Part shown: in pieces, positions 6,561 to 14,658 of the stretch
Layout: every line of letters starts with the position of its first letter
Position numbering within the stretch: position 1 is the first letter of the stretch
Assembly: GCA_002495845.1 (NCBI GenBank)
Contig: DAHF01000083.1
Span: 1-23,671, forward strand
DNA: 23,671 bases
Reading direction: 5' to 3'
Source: Sulfolobus sp. UBA167
Lineage (GTDB): Archaea; Thermoproteota; Thermoprotei_A; Sulfolobales; Sulfolobaceae
Program-made: the position numbers and the translations under genes
The notes under the pieces: model-generated
Seen by the model: only the letters and a program-made list of their open reading frames with translations
Database searches by the model: none
What the model was told of the DNA's origin: nothing

Positions 6561-8573
6561 ATGAAATTCACTTCAGTGAAGGATTTACTTTCGCTATTCT
6601 ATGAAAATTATGACGAAGCTTCGAATGAGAACTTCCTGGTTGTAGCACCTACAGGTTCAGGGAAGACTCACTTAGCCAAGAGCCTCCTTTTAACTAGACG
6701 TAAGGTTGTAGTATACGTTTCTCCATTGAAGGCTTTATCAAGGGAAGTATACCTTGACGTGATGGACAAGAGGAAGGGCGTAGTCTACGCCGACTCAGAG
6801 GTTTACGAGAACGACCTAAGGGCTTTCGACGGAGAAGTCTTGTTAGCGACGTACGAGAAGTTCGACAGCGCGATAAGGCACAGATATAAATGGTTAAAGG
6901 ACGTGAGCATGGTCATCATAGACGAAGTCCATAACGTAGAGGGAGACAGGGGGATACCTATAGAGAGCATAGTAGCCTGGGCAAAGTCCAACTCGGTTCC
7001 GATCATAGCCTTAAGTGCTACCCTGCCCGACGTGGAGAAGTACTCTAAATGGATCAACGCTAAGGTCATCGAGGTAAAGAGAAGGAGCGTTCCTCTCCAT
7101 GAATGCGTAGCTTATCCGTTCGTCCTGAGGTGTTTCGACAACGGTTTCGACACGGAGCTCGATGTCCCTAACCTGAGCAACTCTAAGTTAGCAGTTCTCC
7201 TCGGGGTAGTATCATATGTTACAGGAATTCTTAACAAGAACTGCTTGGTCTTCGTAAAGAGCAGGGCATCAACAGAACAGCTGAAGAACACCCTGATGAA
7301 GTTCGGAGTCCACGCAGAGGCTTATCACAGCGGATTAGCATACGACGTGAAGAAGAAGGTCGTTGAGGACTTTAAGGGAGGAAAACTGAGCGTCCTTATT
7401 TCCACTACTGCATTAGGTCAAGGGGTGAACCTACCGGTCTTTTCCACCATATTTTACGATACGGTACTACCTACTGTAGACGATAAAGGTAACTTCACTG
7501 GTTGGCGTGACCTGGACCCCATGGAGTTCAGGCAGATAGCTGGGAGGGCTGGCAGGCCCTCTTACGACAAGGAAGGGATGGCAGTGATAGTTACAGACAC
7601 GGTAGTGAAGGCTGAGAGGTTTTGGGAAAAGTTCTTCCTTTCCAAGATGAAGGACGGCGATAAACGAGGTAAGACAGAAAACCTCGTCCTCGGAATAATC
7701 TCGTGGTCTGGGAAGATAAGCAGGGAAGGCCTGAGGAAAACAATTGGAGAGACACTGAAATTCAAGGACGAGACGACAAAGCTAGAGGAATACCTGAAGA
7801 AGCTCAGCGACTTGGGGCTAATAAAGGAGAACAAAGAGGTCTCGCTTAGCGACCTCGGAATAGCGGTATCTATGAGCTACATAGATGTAGACTCTATAAG
7901 GGGTCTAGACCTTGAAGGGAAAGAAGAAATAGTTAAGACCATATCTAACGCCCCTGACGTCATAGCTTCTTTGCGTGGCTGTAAGGAAAGTGAGACGCTT
8001 ATCAGGAACTGGGCTTCCGGTGAGAACATTGATAACCTCTGCCCGAAGTTAAGCTACAAGGACGTGGAGGAAGTTATCTCCAACGCGAGGTGGATCTCCT
8101 TCGCGTATTTCAGGCTTCTGAAAGCTCTAGGCAATCCCAAGTACGAGGAGGCGTGGAGGTTTCACATCTCTTTGAAGAACGGTTTCCCCTACGAATACAG
8201 GGGGATTTCAAAGCTTGGACTTGACAGGGGCACAGCGATCGAGATAATCAAGAAGTCTAAATGCGAGGACGAAATTGACGTATGCGTCATGATGGGATCA
8301 CCCCCATTCAGAGGAATGATGGTGAGCAAAGGGTTCTCGGAAGTCTGCAAGAAGGTTTATGGCGAGTACCCCGTAGTTTACGACATGATGAAGTGCGTTG
8401 AGGAATACAGAGAAAAAAAGGTATCAAGAAATGAAATAATAAGGAAGTACGGAATGGACTCTTATGAGGAACTCAAGAGGAGAGGATTTATCATAGAGAT
8501 AGATAAAAATACATGTGAAGTACATGACAGCAGACAGGAGAGAAAAGGCGTTGAGAAACAAGAAGAAAGGTAG
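6561..8573 (+). CDS. Ski2-like DExH-box helicase
   Basis: The 670-residue protein has all core superfamily 2 motifs: motif I APTGSGKT (29-36), motif Ia VSPLKAL (53-59), motif II DEVH (121-124), motif III SAT (152-154), motif IV FVKSRAS (231-237), motif V TTALGQGVNLP (282-292) and motif VI QIAGRAGRPSYD (325-336). These fit the Ski2/Hel308/Brr2 group of ATP-driven 3'-5' nucleic acid translocases. It is somewhat shorter than typical archaeal Hel308 proteins and begins almost directly at motif I, so the N-terminal Q-motif region is minimal. The C-terminal part (about 370-600) contains the winged-helix and helical region expected of the group, and the tail is highly charged. It is probably a second Ski2-like helicase rather than Hel308 itself, acting on DNA forks or on RNA; this cannot be decided from sequence. 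Confidence 0.88.
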   Translation: MKFTSVKDLLSLFYENYDEASNENFLVVAPTGSGKTHLAKSLLLTRRKVVVYVSPLKALSREVYLDVMDKRKGVVYADSEVYENDLRAFDGEVLLATYEKFDSAIRHRYKWLKDVSMVIIDEVHNVEGDRGIPIESIVAWAKSNSVPIIALSATLPDVEKYSKWINAKVIEVKRRSVPLHECVAYPFVLRCFDNGFDTELDVPNLSNSKLAVLLGVVSYVTGILNKNCLVFVKSRASTEQLKNTLMKFGVHAEAYHSGLAYDVKKKVVEDFKGGKLSVLISTTALGQGVNLPVFSTIFYDTVLPTVDDKGNFTGWRDLDPMEFRQIAGRAGRPSYDKEGMAVIVTDTVVKAERFWEKFFLSKMKDGDKRGKTENLVLGIISWSGKISREGLRKTIGETLKFKDETTKLEEYLKKLSDLGLIKENKEVSLSDLGIAVSMSYIDVDSIRGLDLEGKEEIVKTISNAPDVIASLRGCKESETLIRNWASGENIDNLCPKLSYKDVEEVISNARWISFAYFRLLKALGNPKYEEAWRFHISLKNGFPYEYRGISKLGLDRGTAIEIIKKSKCEDEIDVCVMMGSPPFRGMMVSKGFSEVCKKVYGEYPVVYDMMKCVEEYREKKVSRNEIIRKYGMDSYEELKRRGFIIEIDKNTCEVHDSRQERKGVEKQEER

Positions 8574-8951
8574 AAGGCCTTGGCATACTATGAAGTTCTC
8601 CAGATAACTTATGTGAGGCTTAAGAACCGCATTACCGTTCTTCATTGCTGTTATGCCCAAATCCTCAACGTTATCTGCGGAGACTATAAGTAAAGAAGAG
8701 ATGTATTTCGTAAAAGAAGATATACTTCTTTCTCACAAAATTGTTACTCTTCAAGTTCTCTTTCAACTTCTATTGGCATTTATACATTACTTTCAACCTT
8801 ATGTCAAAAGTCCATTTTCAATAATTATCTTTTCCTTCAGTTTTTATTACAGAAATAGCCTTTTTTTTAAATTTACCTTTCATCGTAACCTTACGGAACA
8901 TTTGCCTTCTTGTTTACTTCATGCCCCGTGGTTACAAGCATTTAGTTGAGT

Positions 8952-8982
8952 TGACAAATACTATAGTTATAGCTAAATGTCA
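8952..8982. repeat. 31-base imperfect inverted repeat, possible operator
   Basis: The arms pair TGACA with TGTCA at the ends and CTATA with TATAG near the centre (TGACA-N4-CTATA-gt-TATAG-N5-TGTCA, with slight asymmetry). Dyads of this size are a common form for binding sites of dimeric winged-helix regulators. It lies about 190 bases upstream of the exporter gene, far for direct promoter occlusion, so a role in its control is only a suggestion. Confidence 0.35.
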
Positions 8983-9140
8983 TAAAGGTACCTAAAGTCC
9001 CACATTTCGTAGAATTACTCATATTAAATGTTGGCACAACTATAATTTATTTTTTTAAATTAGATATTTTAGATTAGACTTTCTTAAACGACTTAGATGA
9101 GGGAATGCTCATAGTACTTCGGTTTCTAACTATTAAAAAG

Positions 9141-9170
9141 CTTATTAACTAGTTCGGTATAGAACATTTT
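9141..9170 (+). promoter_or_regulatory. exporter promoter with short dyad at the transcript start
   Basis: A TTATTAACT box (about 9142-9150) lies some 25 bases before the ATG at 9171, giving a nearly leaderless start. Directly after it is the dyad GTTC-GGTATA-GAAC (9152-9165), between TATA box and start codon. A regulator bound there would block transcription. The MarR protein encoded at the end of this operon is the obvious candidate, by analogy with MarR-regulated exporters of other Sulfolobales. Confidence 0.4.
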
Positions 9171-10820
9171 ATGCAGTCTAAGTGGTTAGCTCTAACTAAT
9201 ACGTCAATAGCGATCTTCATGGCCTTCGCAAACTATAACATGATTATTATCGCATTGCCTGCTATATTCTCAGGGCTTAACTTCAATCCAGAAAACCCTT
9301 CAGCAATCGCTTACCTGATCTGGCTGATATTGGGCTACATGGTCGTGACCTCAACGTTGGTGGTGACTTTCGGCAGAATATCTGATACCTTTGGAAGGGC
9401 TAGGTTATACACTCTAGGTTTCGTTATTTTCACAGTAGCTTCCGCCCTTTTAGCTTCCGTGACAGCTACGGGAAACCAAGGTATACTGGAACTTATAGCG
9501 TTTAGGCTTCTTCAGGGAGTTGGAGGAGGCTTCTTAATGGTAAACAGCTCCGCTGTCCTCACGGACTACTTCCCGAGAAACGAGTTGGGAAGGGCTCTTG
9601 GATTAAACCAAATAGCAGGTTTAATAGGAGGTATAGTAGGCCTAATTCTGGGAGGAGTGCTATCAACAATCGACTGGAGGTTCATATTCCTAGTAAACGT
9701 GCCAATAGGAATAATAGGGTCCATTTGGTCATACCTGACCCTGAAGGACGTAGGAACTAAGAACACTACGAAAATACACGTTACTGACAACGCGCTATTT
9801 GGAGGTTTCCTCACCTTGCTCTTGATATCAGTGACTTACATGTTAGTTCCTTATGGAAGTTCCCAATTCGGCTTCAGCAACCCCATAGTGATAGCCGGCC
9901 TTCCGATCTCCTTAATCCTGTTCGGCGCCTTCCTCTATGAAGAGAAGAGAATACCAAACCCGATGTTCAACCTGAGCCTCTTCAAGTCGAAGCTCTTCTC
10001 AGCGTCAATAACATCTAACATGATAGCGTCCCTAGTAAGGCAAGGAATAACCATCATGCTGATCCTCCTGCTTGAAGGCATATGGCTTCCCTTGCACGGA
10101 TACTCGTTCTCTTCAGTCCCGTTCTGGGCTGGAATATTCCTGATACCTAACTTAGTAGGGTACGCAATATTCGGCCCGCTTAGCGGTTACCTTTCAGACA
10201 AGTTCGGCACAGTGAAGTTCGAGGGAATAGGCATGCTGGCTACAGCAATAGGTCTATTAATGTTGTACGTCATGCCTTATGACTTCAATTACCTCTATTT
10301 CGCGTCCGCGATCTTCATTATAGGTGCGGGAATGGGGATATTCACATCGCCTAACACAGCAGACATCATGAGGGCTGTGAACCCGCAGTATCGTGGAGTA
10401 GCTTCTGGAATGAGGGCTGCATTGGGGAATACTGCATCCACGTTGAGCGTAAGCATGTACTTCATCATTATTATAAGCGGAATGGCAATAGCTCTGCCGA
10501 GCTCATTGGCTAGAGTTGGAATAAACTTTAACTTGCCTGCTGCATTGGCTCTGTTTTCAGCGCTTCTAGGTTACGATCCTTTGACTCCATTCGCCTCCAA
10601 GCTCACTCCGTCACTTGCAGCTAAAGTATCGCAGCCTAGCTTCTTCGCAAATGCGATAGCCCCTGCGTTCATACAAGGTTTTGATGAAGTAATATTAATA
10701 TCTCTCATTGCTACGATAATAGCAGGTCTAATATCAGTAATCGGTGGTAGAAGTGGAAAGTTGGGAATCAATACTAAGAGGGTTCAGAGACCTCAGGAGA
10801 CTCCTACAAAGGGAAGCTGA
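9171..10820 (+). CDS. MFS drug exporter, 14-TM (DHA2/EmrB-like)
   Basis: This 549-residue protein has about 14 hydrophobic segments, as in the drug:H+ antiporter-2 group of the major facilitator superfamily. The loop between helices 2 and 3 has a motif A variant GRISDTFGRARLY (68-80). Helix 4 contains FRLLQGVGGGFLM. The antiporter motif C region is GLIGGIVGLILGGVL, followed by DWRFIFLVNVPIG, the standard sequence of this subfamily. It should expel hydrophobic or cationic compounds using the proton gradient. The last 77 bases overlap the start of a MarR regulator gene, so the two are co-transcribed. This order, exporter then MarR, matches a known Sulfolobus tokodaii arrangement (ST1709/ST1710). 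Family and subfamily are clear; the substrate is unknown. Confidence 0.88.
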   Translation: MQSKWLALTNTSIAIFMAFANYNMIIIALPAIFSGLNFNPENPSAIAYLIWLILGYMVVTSTLVVTFGRISDTFGRARLYTLGFVIFTVASALLASVTATGNQGILELIAFRLLQGVGGGFLMVNSSAVLTDYFPRNELGRALGLNQIAGLIGGIVGLILGGVLSTIDWRFIFLVNVPIGIIGSIWSYLTLKDVGTKNTTKIHVTDNALFGGFLTLLLISVTYMLVPYGSSQFGFSNPIVIAGLPISLILFGAFLYEEKRIPNPMFNLSLFKSKLFSASITSNMIASLVRQGITIMLILLLEGIWLPLHGYSFSSVPFWAGIFLIPNLVGYAIFGPLSGYLSDKFGTVKFEGIGMLATAIGLLMLYVMPYDFNYLYFASAIFIIGAGMGIFTSPNTADIMRAVNPQYRGVASGMRAALGNTASTLSVSMYFIIIISGMAIALPSSLARVGINFNLPAALALFSALLGYDPLTPFASKLTPSLAAKVSQPSFFANAIAPAFIQGFDEVILISLIATIIAGLISVIGGRSGKLGINTKRVQRPQETPTKGS

Positions 10821-11166
10821 GCAAGTAGGTGTAAGCGTCACAGAAGTACAGATTCTTTATCAGATAGTCGACGGCCCGAAGAAGATGGGGGAAATCGCGG
10901 ACATGGTGGGGATAAGCAAATCCTCGACTACTGAGCTGATAGACAAAATGGAGAGCAAAGGACTCCTCGAGAGAGGAAGGGGAGAGGACAAGAGGATTGT
11001 TTTCGTGAAAATAACAGAAAAGGGCATTGCAACTCTGAACGAGACTAGAGCTAGGTACAAGTCCCTGATAGAGCAGATCCTGAAAGAGGTAAAAGAGGAC
11101 GAAGTTTTAATATTCTTTAAGAAAGTTGAGCAGATGCTCAACTCGCCCAAGTCAGGCTCACGTTAA
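10744..11166 (+). CDS. MarR-family transcriptional regulator
   Basis: The 140-residue protein has the MarR fold: a dimerising N-terminal helix (ESILRGFRDLRRLLQREAEQ), a winged helix-turn-helix with recognition region MGEIADMVGISKSSTTELIDKMESKG (two stretches, about residues 50-75), a wing hairpin (LLERGRGEDKRIVFVKITEKG) and a C-terminal dimerisation helix. Members bind palindromic DNA as dimers and release it on binding small aromatic ligands. It overlaps the exporter gene by 77 bases, so it is almost certainly co-expressed and probably regulates the exporter and itself. GTG codons at 10744 and 10753 are both possible starts; a start at 10753 would shorten the overlap and remove only three residues. 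Confidence 0.85.
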   Translation: MVEVESWESILRGFRDLRRLLQREAEQVGVSVTEVQILYQIVDGPKKMGEIADMVGISKSSTTELIDKMESKGLLERGRGEDKRIVFVKITEKGIATLNETRARYKSLIEQILKEVKEDEVLIFFKKVEQMLNSPKSGSR

Positions 11167-11372
11167 GTTAAAAGAAGGGAAAAACCGAGCAGTATTTGTG
11201 TCGTATATGTCACTTGTATTTTTATAACTTACTATTGTATCATTTTATAAAAGAATTATATGGAGATAGAAAATATCTATAGTAGTAAAATAATACTTAC
11301 ACATCAAACGTGTCCATATTACCAAGTATGATTTAACAACTTTTATTAAAGATGATAGATAAGTTATAGAAT

Positions 11373-11642
11373 ATGGCAAAGAGAGTTCACAGCAAGTCCG
11401 TCGAGGTCTTCTACGGTACTTCTTCGCGTGTTGCAGAAGACATGATACATTATCTTATAGAAAGAGACTTTGATATTAAAGATTTGCCTCCTGAATTAAG
11501 GGCCCATCCAACCATTGTGACCCCGCGCAGGGTGGAAATAGAGATCAAGGGAAACATTGTCGTGACTATAATAATGAGGAAAAAGCTGGTCAGCCTTATT
11601 GTAGAGGAGAGCTCAAAGAAGGGAGAAATTAAGGTAAGGTAA
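11373..11642 (+). CDS. hypothetical protein, 89 aa
   Basis: I do not recognise this small soluble protein. It has a basic N-terminus (MAKRVHSKSVEVFYG), a central helix followed by a Pro-rich turn (DLPPELRAHPTIVTPRR), and three likely beta strands (VEIEIKGNIVVTIIMRKK, LVSLIVEES). The shape suggests a compact alpha/beta protein. The ATG at 11373 lies about 28 bases after a CTTTTATTAAAG box, so it has its own leaderless promoter. It lies between two MFS genes on the same strand, about 100 bases ahead of the second, but the separate promoters argue against a tight operon. Good codon structure and promoter make it a likely real gene. Confidence 0.65.
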   Translation: MAKRVHSKSVEVFYGTSSRVAEDMIHYLIERDFDIKDLPPELRAHPTIVTPRRVEIEIKGNIVVTIIMRKKLVSLIVEESSKKGEIKVR

Positions 11643-11744
11643 CGTAAAAAAGAAAGGGAAGAGAGAGGATCATAATTTGAAAAGAGATTTTGAAGAGATC
11701 ATCATTTTACTCAATTTTTTTAAAAGCTCTTCGCTTGTTAGTCT

Positions 11745-12890
11745 ATGCGGCTAACAAGGGATCTCTATATCATCTCATTGATGTTTTCGTTAGCTTTCTT
11801 TCTTAGAGGGTCTAACAACATTGTAATCACAACTTTGCCTCTCTTTGTGAGGTATTACTTCAATTTTACGACACCGCAAGTGGGCTTACTTGCAGCTTTA
11901 ATGTCTGGCTCTATGTTCTTCGCGAGCGGGATCGCCAATCCTTATTTTCCTCGAGTAAGGAAGACCCTTATACGGATCTTCTCAATCCTTTACGGCGGAG
12001 TCCTAATAGTTACCCCCTTCCTAAACGGAACCACTGTTTGGATAGCTTCCATTATTGTAGGCTTCGCAGCTGGAATAGTTTTCCCTAATGTCATAAGCAT
12101 GTCCTCTGAAATAGGTGATAGGAAAACCAGGGAAAGAGCGATATCGATGTACACAGTCGCCCTCTCCCTCAGCCTTGTTATCGGTCCTTACATAGAATAC
12201 CTAATTCTCAGAGTGTACCCCTTGAAGGACGTGTTCGTTGTATTTGCACCTTTCGGAGTGATCGTCGCTGTACTCTCATTCCGTTTAAACGTTCCGTCAT
12301 CATCCCAGACCAAAGTCTCAATGAAAATAGTGAAAAGTATACCTTTCATGCTCGCTGTCATAAATAATACTTCATATGATGTCCCTTTTGCGGCTATCAC
12401 AGCTTTCGGGGGCATACTAGAGAGTTTAAGAGGGTTACCCACTGAGCTAATACCAATATCTTTCGCAGTCTATTTCCTGACTTCCTTCCTCTCGAGGCTT
12501 TTCATGGCTTTGAAGCCCGTGAACAAGATATTCTCCTTGATGTTCTCTTCCCTTGTCGTAGCTGGAACGGGGCTGTACTTACTTTCGTTCTCTCAGACTT
12601 TCCTGGAGTTCATAGTATCAATGGCAATACTAGGTATACCGCATGGGCTTACTTACCCCGTCTCTTTAACCCTACTGAGCAGAGGATTCTCTAAGGAAGA
12701 CATAACCTCTGCTAACAGTCTGTTCTTCAGCTTGATGTCATTAGTCGCAATAATAGCTCCGATAATTATTGGAGGAATATCCTTTCTTGTAGGCCTGCCT
12801 GATTCTTTCCTAGCCTTAGAGTCCCTGGTGATAGCCTCCATGACCGCGATGGCTATACTGAAGAGGAGGTCGGGCTACTTGTCCTCTTAA
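11745..12890 (+). CDS. MFS transporter, 381 aa
   Basis: The protein has about 11-12 hydrophobic segments and the two-fold internal layout of the major facilitator superfamily. N-terminal helix sequences include LYIISLMFSLAFFLRG, and helix 4 has WIASIIVGFAAGIVFPNV. The loop after helix 2 (NPYFPRVRKTLIR) is only a remnant of motif A, while helix 5 (SMYTVALSLSLVIGPYIEY) resembles the motif C region. It is much shorter than the exporter at 9171 and not a recent duplicate of it. The ATG follows a TTTTTTTAAAAG box by about 27 bases. Its last residues are basic (LKRRSGYLSS). The substrate is unknown. It ends convergently with the photolyase gene. Confidence 0.82.
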   Translation: MRLTRDLYIISLMFSLAFFLRGSNNIVITTLPLFVRYYFNFTTPQVGLLAALMSGSMFFASGIANPYFPRVRKTLIRIFSILYGGVLIVTPFLNGTTVWIASIIVGFAAGIVFPNVISMSSEIGDRKTRERAISMYTVALSLSLVIGPYIEYLILRVYPLKDVFVVFAPFGVIVAVLSFRLNVPSSSQTKVSMKIVKSIPFMLAVINNTSYDVPFAAITAFGGILESLRGLPTELIPISFAVYFLTSFLSRLFMALKPVNKIFSLMFSSLVVAGTGLYLLSFSQTFLEFIVSMAILGIPHGLTYPVSLTLLSRGFSKEDITSANSLFFSLMSLVAIIAPIIIGGISFLVGLPDSFLALESLVIASMTAMAILKRRSGYLSS

Positions 12891-12895
12891 GGCAT

Positions 12896-12932
12896 GACTA
12901 AGCTCTCAGGCTCGCTTTAGCAGGTTTTTTTC
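12896..12932 (+). terminator. possible terminator after the MFS gene
   Basis: An imperfect stem, CTAAGC paired with GCTTTAG, is followed by CAGG and a run of seven T residues (12925-12931). Archaeal termination mainly needs the T-run, so this is a plausible 3' end for the plus-strand transcript in the convergent gap with the photolyase gene. Confidence 0.35.
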
Positions 12933-12941
12933 CTATTTGAG

Positions 12942-14219
12942 TTATTGTCTCAATGGGTTATCCCTCATAACTACATTCTGATGAATTTCCTTATACCTCC
13001 TTACAAACTCCCTATAGCCCTCGTCAACGTTGACAATAGGGTAAGGGTAGTCTTCACCTATCCTTATCCCCAGTTTTTCCTGCAACTCTATAGGCATCTT
13101 ATGGGGTTCGTGAATGTACTCTGAAGGAACACCATCGAGCTCATCTACCCACTTCTTGATGTAAATCCCCTCTGGATCGTACGCCTTAGACTGCTTCACA
13201 ATGTTGTACCTCCTCAAAGGTCTGGTATCTACTCCTACCCCAGCACTCCACTGCCAGTTAGCAGTGTTTATCACGAACTCTCCGTCAAGGAGGTTTTTCA
13301 TGAAGTGTAGAGCCCCAATCCTCCAGTCCACCAGCATTACCTTTGAGAGGAGAAAGCTGACTATTAACCTGAGCCTATTGTCCATCCACCCGGTGTCATT
13401 TAGCTCCCTCATGGCAGCGTCAACTATAGGTATGCCCGTCTCGCCCTCCTCCCACGCCTTTATGAGCTTCGGGTCGTTGTCGTATTTTATACCCTTTCTT
13501 ACTCCGTCAATCAAAAGCTTGTAATCTGAGGTGTAGAGCTGTATGTAAAAATCCCTCCAACAAAGCTGTCTCCTCACCCTGTCGCTCTGCGTATTCCAGT
13601 AAACGAACCTCTCCGAGATGAGACCTACCTTGAGGAAAGGTGAGAGCATAGTAGTACCTTTGTCCTCCATGAAGACTCTCTCCTTTGCACACTCCTCGCT
13701 CGAGCAAGGAACTGTGTAGTCTTCCTTTTCGGGCACCGGGTTATTCCTACCTTCGAATTTCCCTGACGCTACGGGATATGGTTTCTCCTTTGGGATCTCA
13801 ATCCACTTCCTGAAATACGGAGTGAAAACCTTGTATATAGGTAACTCTCCAGGTTCTACTAAGACGTGATCTTTGAAGGTAATGCATTGAACTCTCTCGC
13901 ATACTGCAGAATCCCTTCTCGCAGCGTAATACCCGTAGTCTCTGTTGAAGAATACCGCTGATGCTCCAACGTTTCTCGTGAACTTGGGTACCTCCTCTAC
14001 TGGGTCTCCCCCTTTTATTGTTAAAGGTATCTTCTCCCTAAGCGAGTTTAGCGACTGTAGGTAAAAGAATGCCCTTCGAGGCGAGGTATCTTCCCTCTCC
14101 ATTATGTTCCTGTCTATCACGACCAAAGGATAAATCACATCGCACTGTTGGGTCGCCTCATATAGCCCTTTGTTATCGGAAGTTCTAAGATCTCGCCTGA
14201 ACCAGTAGACACATTTCAC
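12942..14219 (-). CDS. phr: DNA photolyase (cryptochrome/photolyase family)
   Basis: This enzyme repairs UV-made pyrimidine dimers in DNA by light-driven electron transfer from FADH-. The N-terminal Rossmann domain starts VKCVYWFRRDLRTSDNKGL, the hallmark of the family. The C-terminal FAD domain shows WRDFYIQLY, GIPIVDAAMRELNDTGWMDNRLR and NTANWQWSAGVGVDTRPLRRYN (read with its Trp residues at the expected tryptophan relay region), followed by QSKAYDPEGIYIKKW. Length is about 425 residues, normal for class I photolyases such as the S. tokodaii enzyme. I prefer the GTG at 14219 over one at 14234: a TATA box at 14241-14250 lies 25 bases upstream of 14219, and the shorter start matches the usual family N-terminus. 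It is monocistronic. Confidence 0.9.
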   Translation of the reverse strand: MKCVYWFRRDLRTSDNKGLYEATQQCDVIYPLVVIDRNIMEREDTSPRRAFFYLQSLNSLREKIPLTIKGGDPVEEVPKFTRNVGASAVFFNRDYGYYAARRDSAVCERVQCITFKDHVLVEPGELPIYKVFTPYFRKWIEIPKEKPYPVASGKFEGRNNPVPEKEDYTVPCSSEECAKERVFMEDKGTTMLSPFLKVGLISERFVYWNTQSDRVRRQLCWRDFYIQLYTSDYKLLIDGVRKGIKYDNDPKLIKAWEEGETGIPIVDAAMRELNDTGWMDNRLRLIVSFLLSKVMLVDWRIGALHFMKNLLDGEFVINTANWQWSAGVGVDTRPLRRYNIVKQSKAYDPEGIYIKKWVDELDGVPSEYIHEPHKMPIELQEKLGIRIGEDYPYPIVNVDEGYREFVRRYKEIHQNVVMRDNPLRQ

Positions 14220-14240
14220 ACGTACGACTCTCACACAGAG

Positions 14241-14250
14241 TTTAAATCTA
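14241..14250 (-). promoter_or_regulatory. TATA box of the photolyase gene
   Basis: On the minus strand TAGATTTAAA is followed 25 bases later by the GTG at 14219, which fits a leaderless transcript and is the reason for choosing that start. It adjoins the IS-like remnant whose terminal hairpin ends at 14276. Confidence 0.45.
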
Positions 14251-14272
14251 AAAGTAAAATTACAGTTAAAAT

Positions 14273-14458
14273 CTAGGAACCTCGCTCTGATTTCATCCCT
14301 GCCTTGGAAGGGCGAGGGTTCCTTCCCAGAGAGTTCATAGTTCCCACCTTTGATTCGAGATTACATCTCTCATCTGGCAGTAGGATCAGATAACCACCCC
14401 CACATGAGGATCCGTCATTGATTACCTCCGGACCCTCCAAAGAGAAGAAAGATGATCG
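14273..14458 (-). pseudogene. decayed C-terminus of an IS200/IS605 TnpB-type gene (right-end hairpin)
   Basis: Read on the minus strand, this is an open stretch of about 61 codons with no start, ending ...SLGRNPRPSKAGMKSERGS and a TAG. The reading NPRPS-x-AG is produced by the conserved CCTCGCCCTTCC sequence found at the 3' ends of many archaeal tnpB genes, where coding sequence and the guide-RNA (omega RNA) hairpin overlap. The DNA forms such a hairpin: GGAACCTCGC (14276-14285) pairs with GCGAGGGTTCC (14312-14322), with one bulged base. A second frame just upstream (about 14418-14515) also gives a protein-like reading (ETNDAPSSIEGLLWKGND), suggesting frameshifts. The remainder of TnpB, including its RuvC motifs, is absent. 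The IS200/IS605 assignment is from pattern recognition and should be tested by alignment. Confidence 0.5.
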
Positions 14459-14551
14459 TTACCCTTCCATAGTAAGCCCTCAATCGAGCTGGGAGCGTCA
14501 TTAGTTTCACTAAAAGAAGTTTAAAGACAAATATATTCGAATCTTCATTCT

Positions 14552-14586
14552 CCGGAAGGGCGAGGCTTTCATTCTTTTGTAAAATT
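14552..14586. repeat. short IS-end-like repeat, copy A
   Basis: The sequence has AAGGGCGAGG, then CTTTC, then CTTTTGTAAAATT. A very similar 36-base sequence occurs at 19469-19504. Both share the GGGCGAGG core with the TnpB-like hairpin at 14312-14322, so they probably derive from ends of related IS200/IS605-type elements. Together with 14273-14458, copy A may mark the other end of one roughly 310-base internally deleted element. Confidence 0.45.
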
Positions 14587-14658
14587 TAGTTCAGAACAAT
14601 TAGATATAAAAATCTTTTTAAGACTAATTTAATAAAAACGAAATCTTTCCTAAAAACT

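Larger units (their letters stand above)
8574..9170. other. 597-base AT-rich gap between helicase and MFS exporter
   Basis: No convincing gene was found here. The plus-strand open frame at 8653-8949 encodes an AT-rich, phenylalanine-heavy product without protein-like features. On the minus strand, a stretch at about 8560-8690 gives a more protein-like reading (for example SADNVEDLGITAMKNGNAV) but lacks a good start and runs into the helicase gene, so it may be a relic. The right half (8950-9170) is very A/T-rich and holds a 31-base imperfect palindrome and the exporter promoter, listed separately. Confidence 0.5.

Noticed and set aside
8818..8901. Minus-strand 27-codon ORF for a very basic peptide (MFRKVTMKGKFKKK at the start)
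   Set aside because: Too short and located in A/T-rich DNA where Lys codons arise by chance; no clear promoter.
8653..8949. 98-codon plus-strand ORF in the gap before the MFS exporter
   Set aside because: Product is Phe/Ile/Ser-rich as expected from A/T-rich non-coding DNA; no promoter with good spacing and no domain.
11299..11313. Short inverted repeat ACAC-N7-GTGT upstream of the 89-aa gene
   Set aside because: A four-base stem is expected by chance at this length.
14235..14658. Possible tRNA or C/D box RNA in the gap around the IS remnant
   Set aside because: No cloverleaf with a T-arm GTTCRA motif and no paired C (RTGATGA) and D (CTGA) boxes at proper spacing; the IS-remnant reading explains the conserved-looking parts better.
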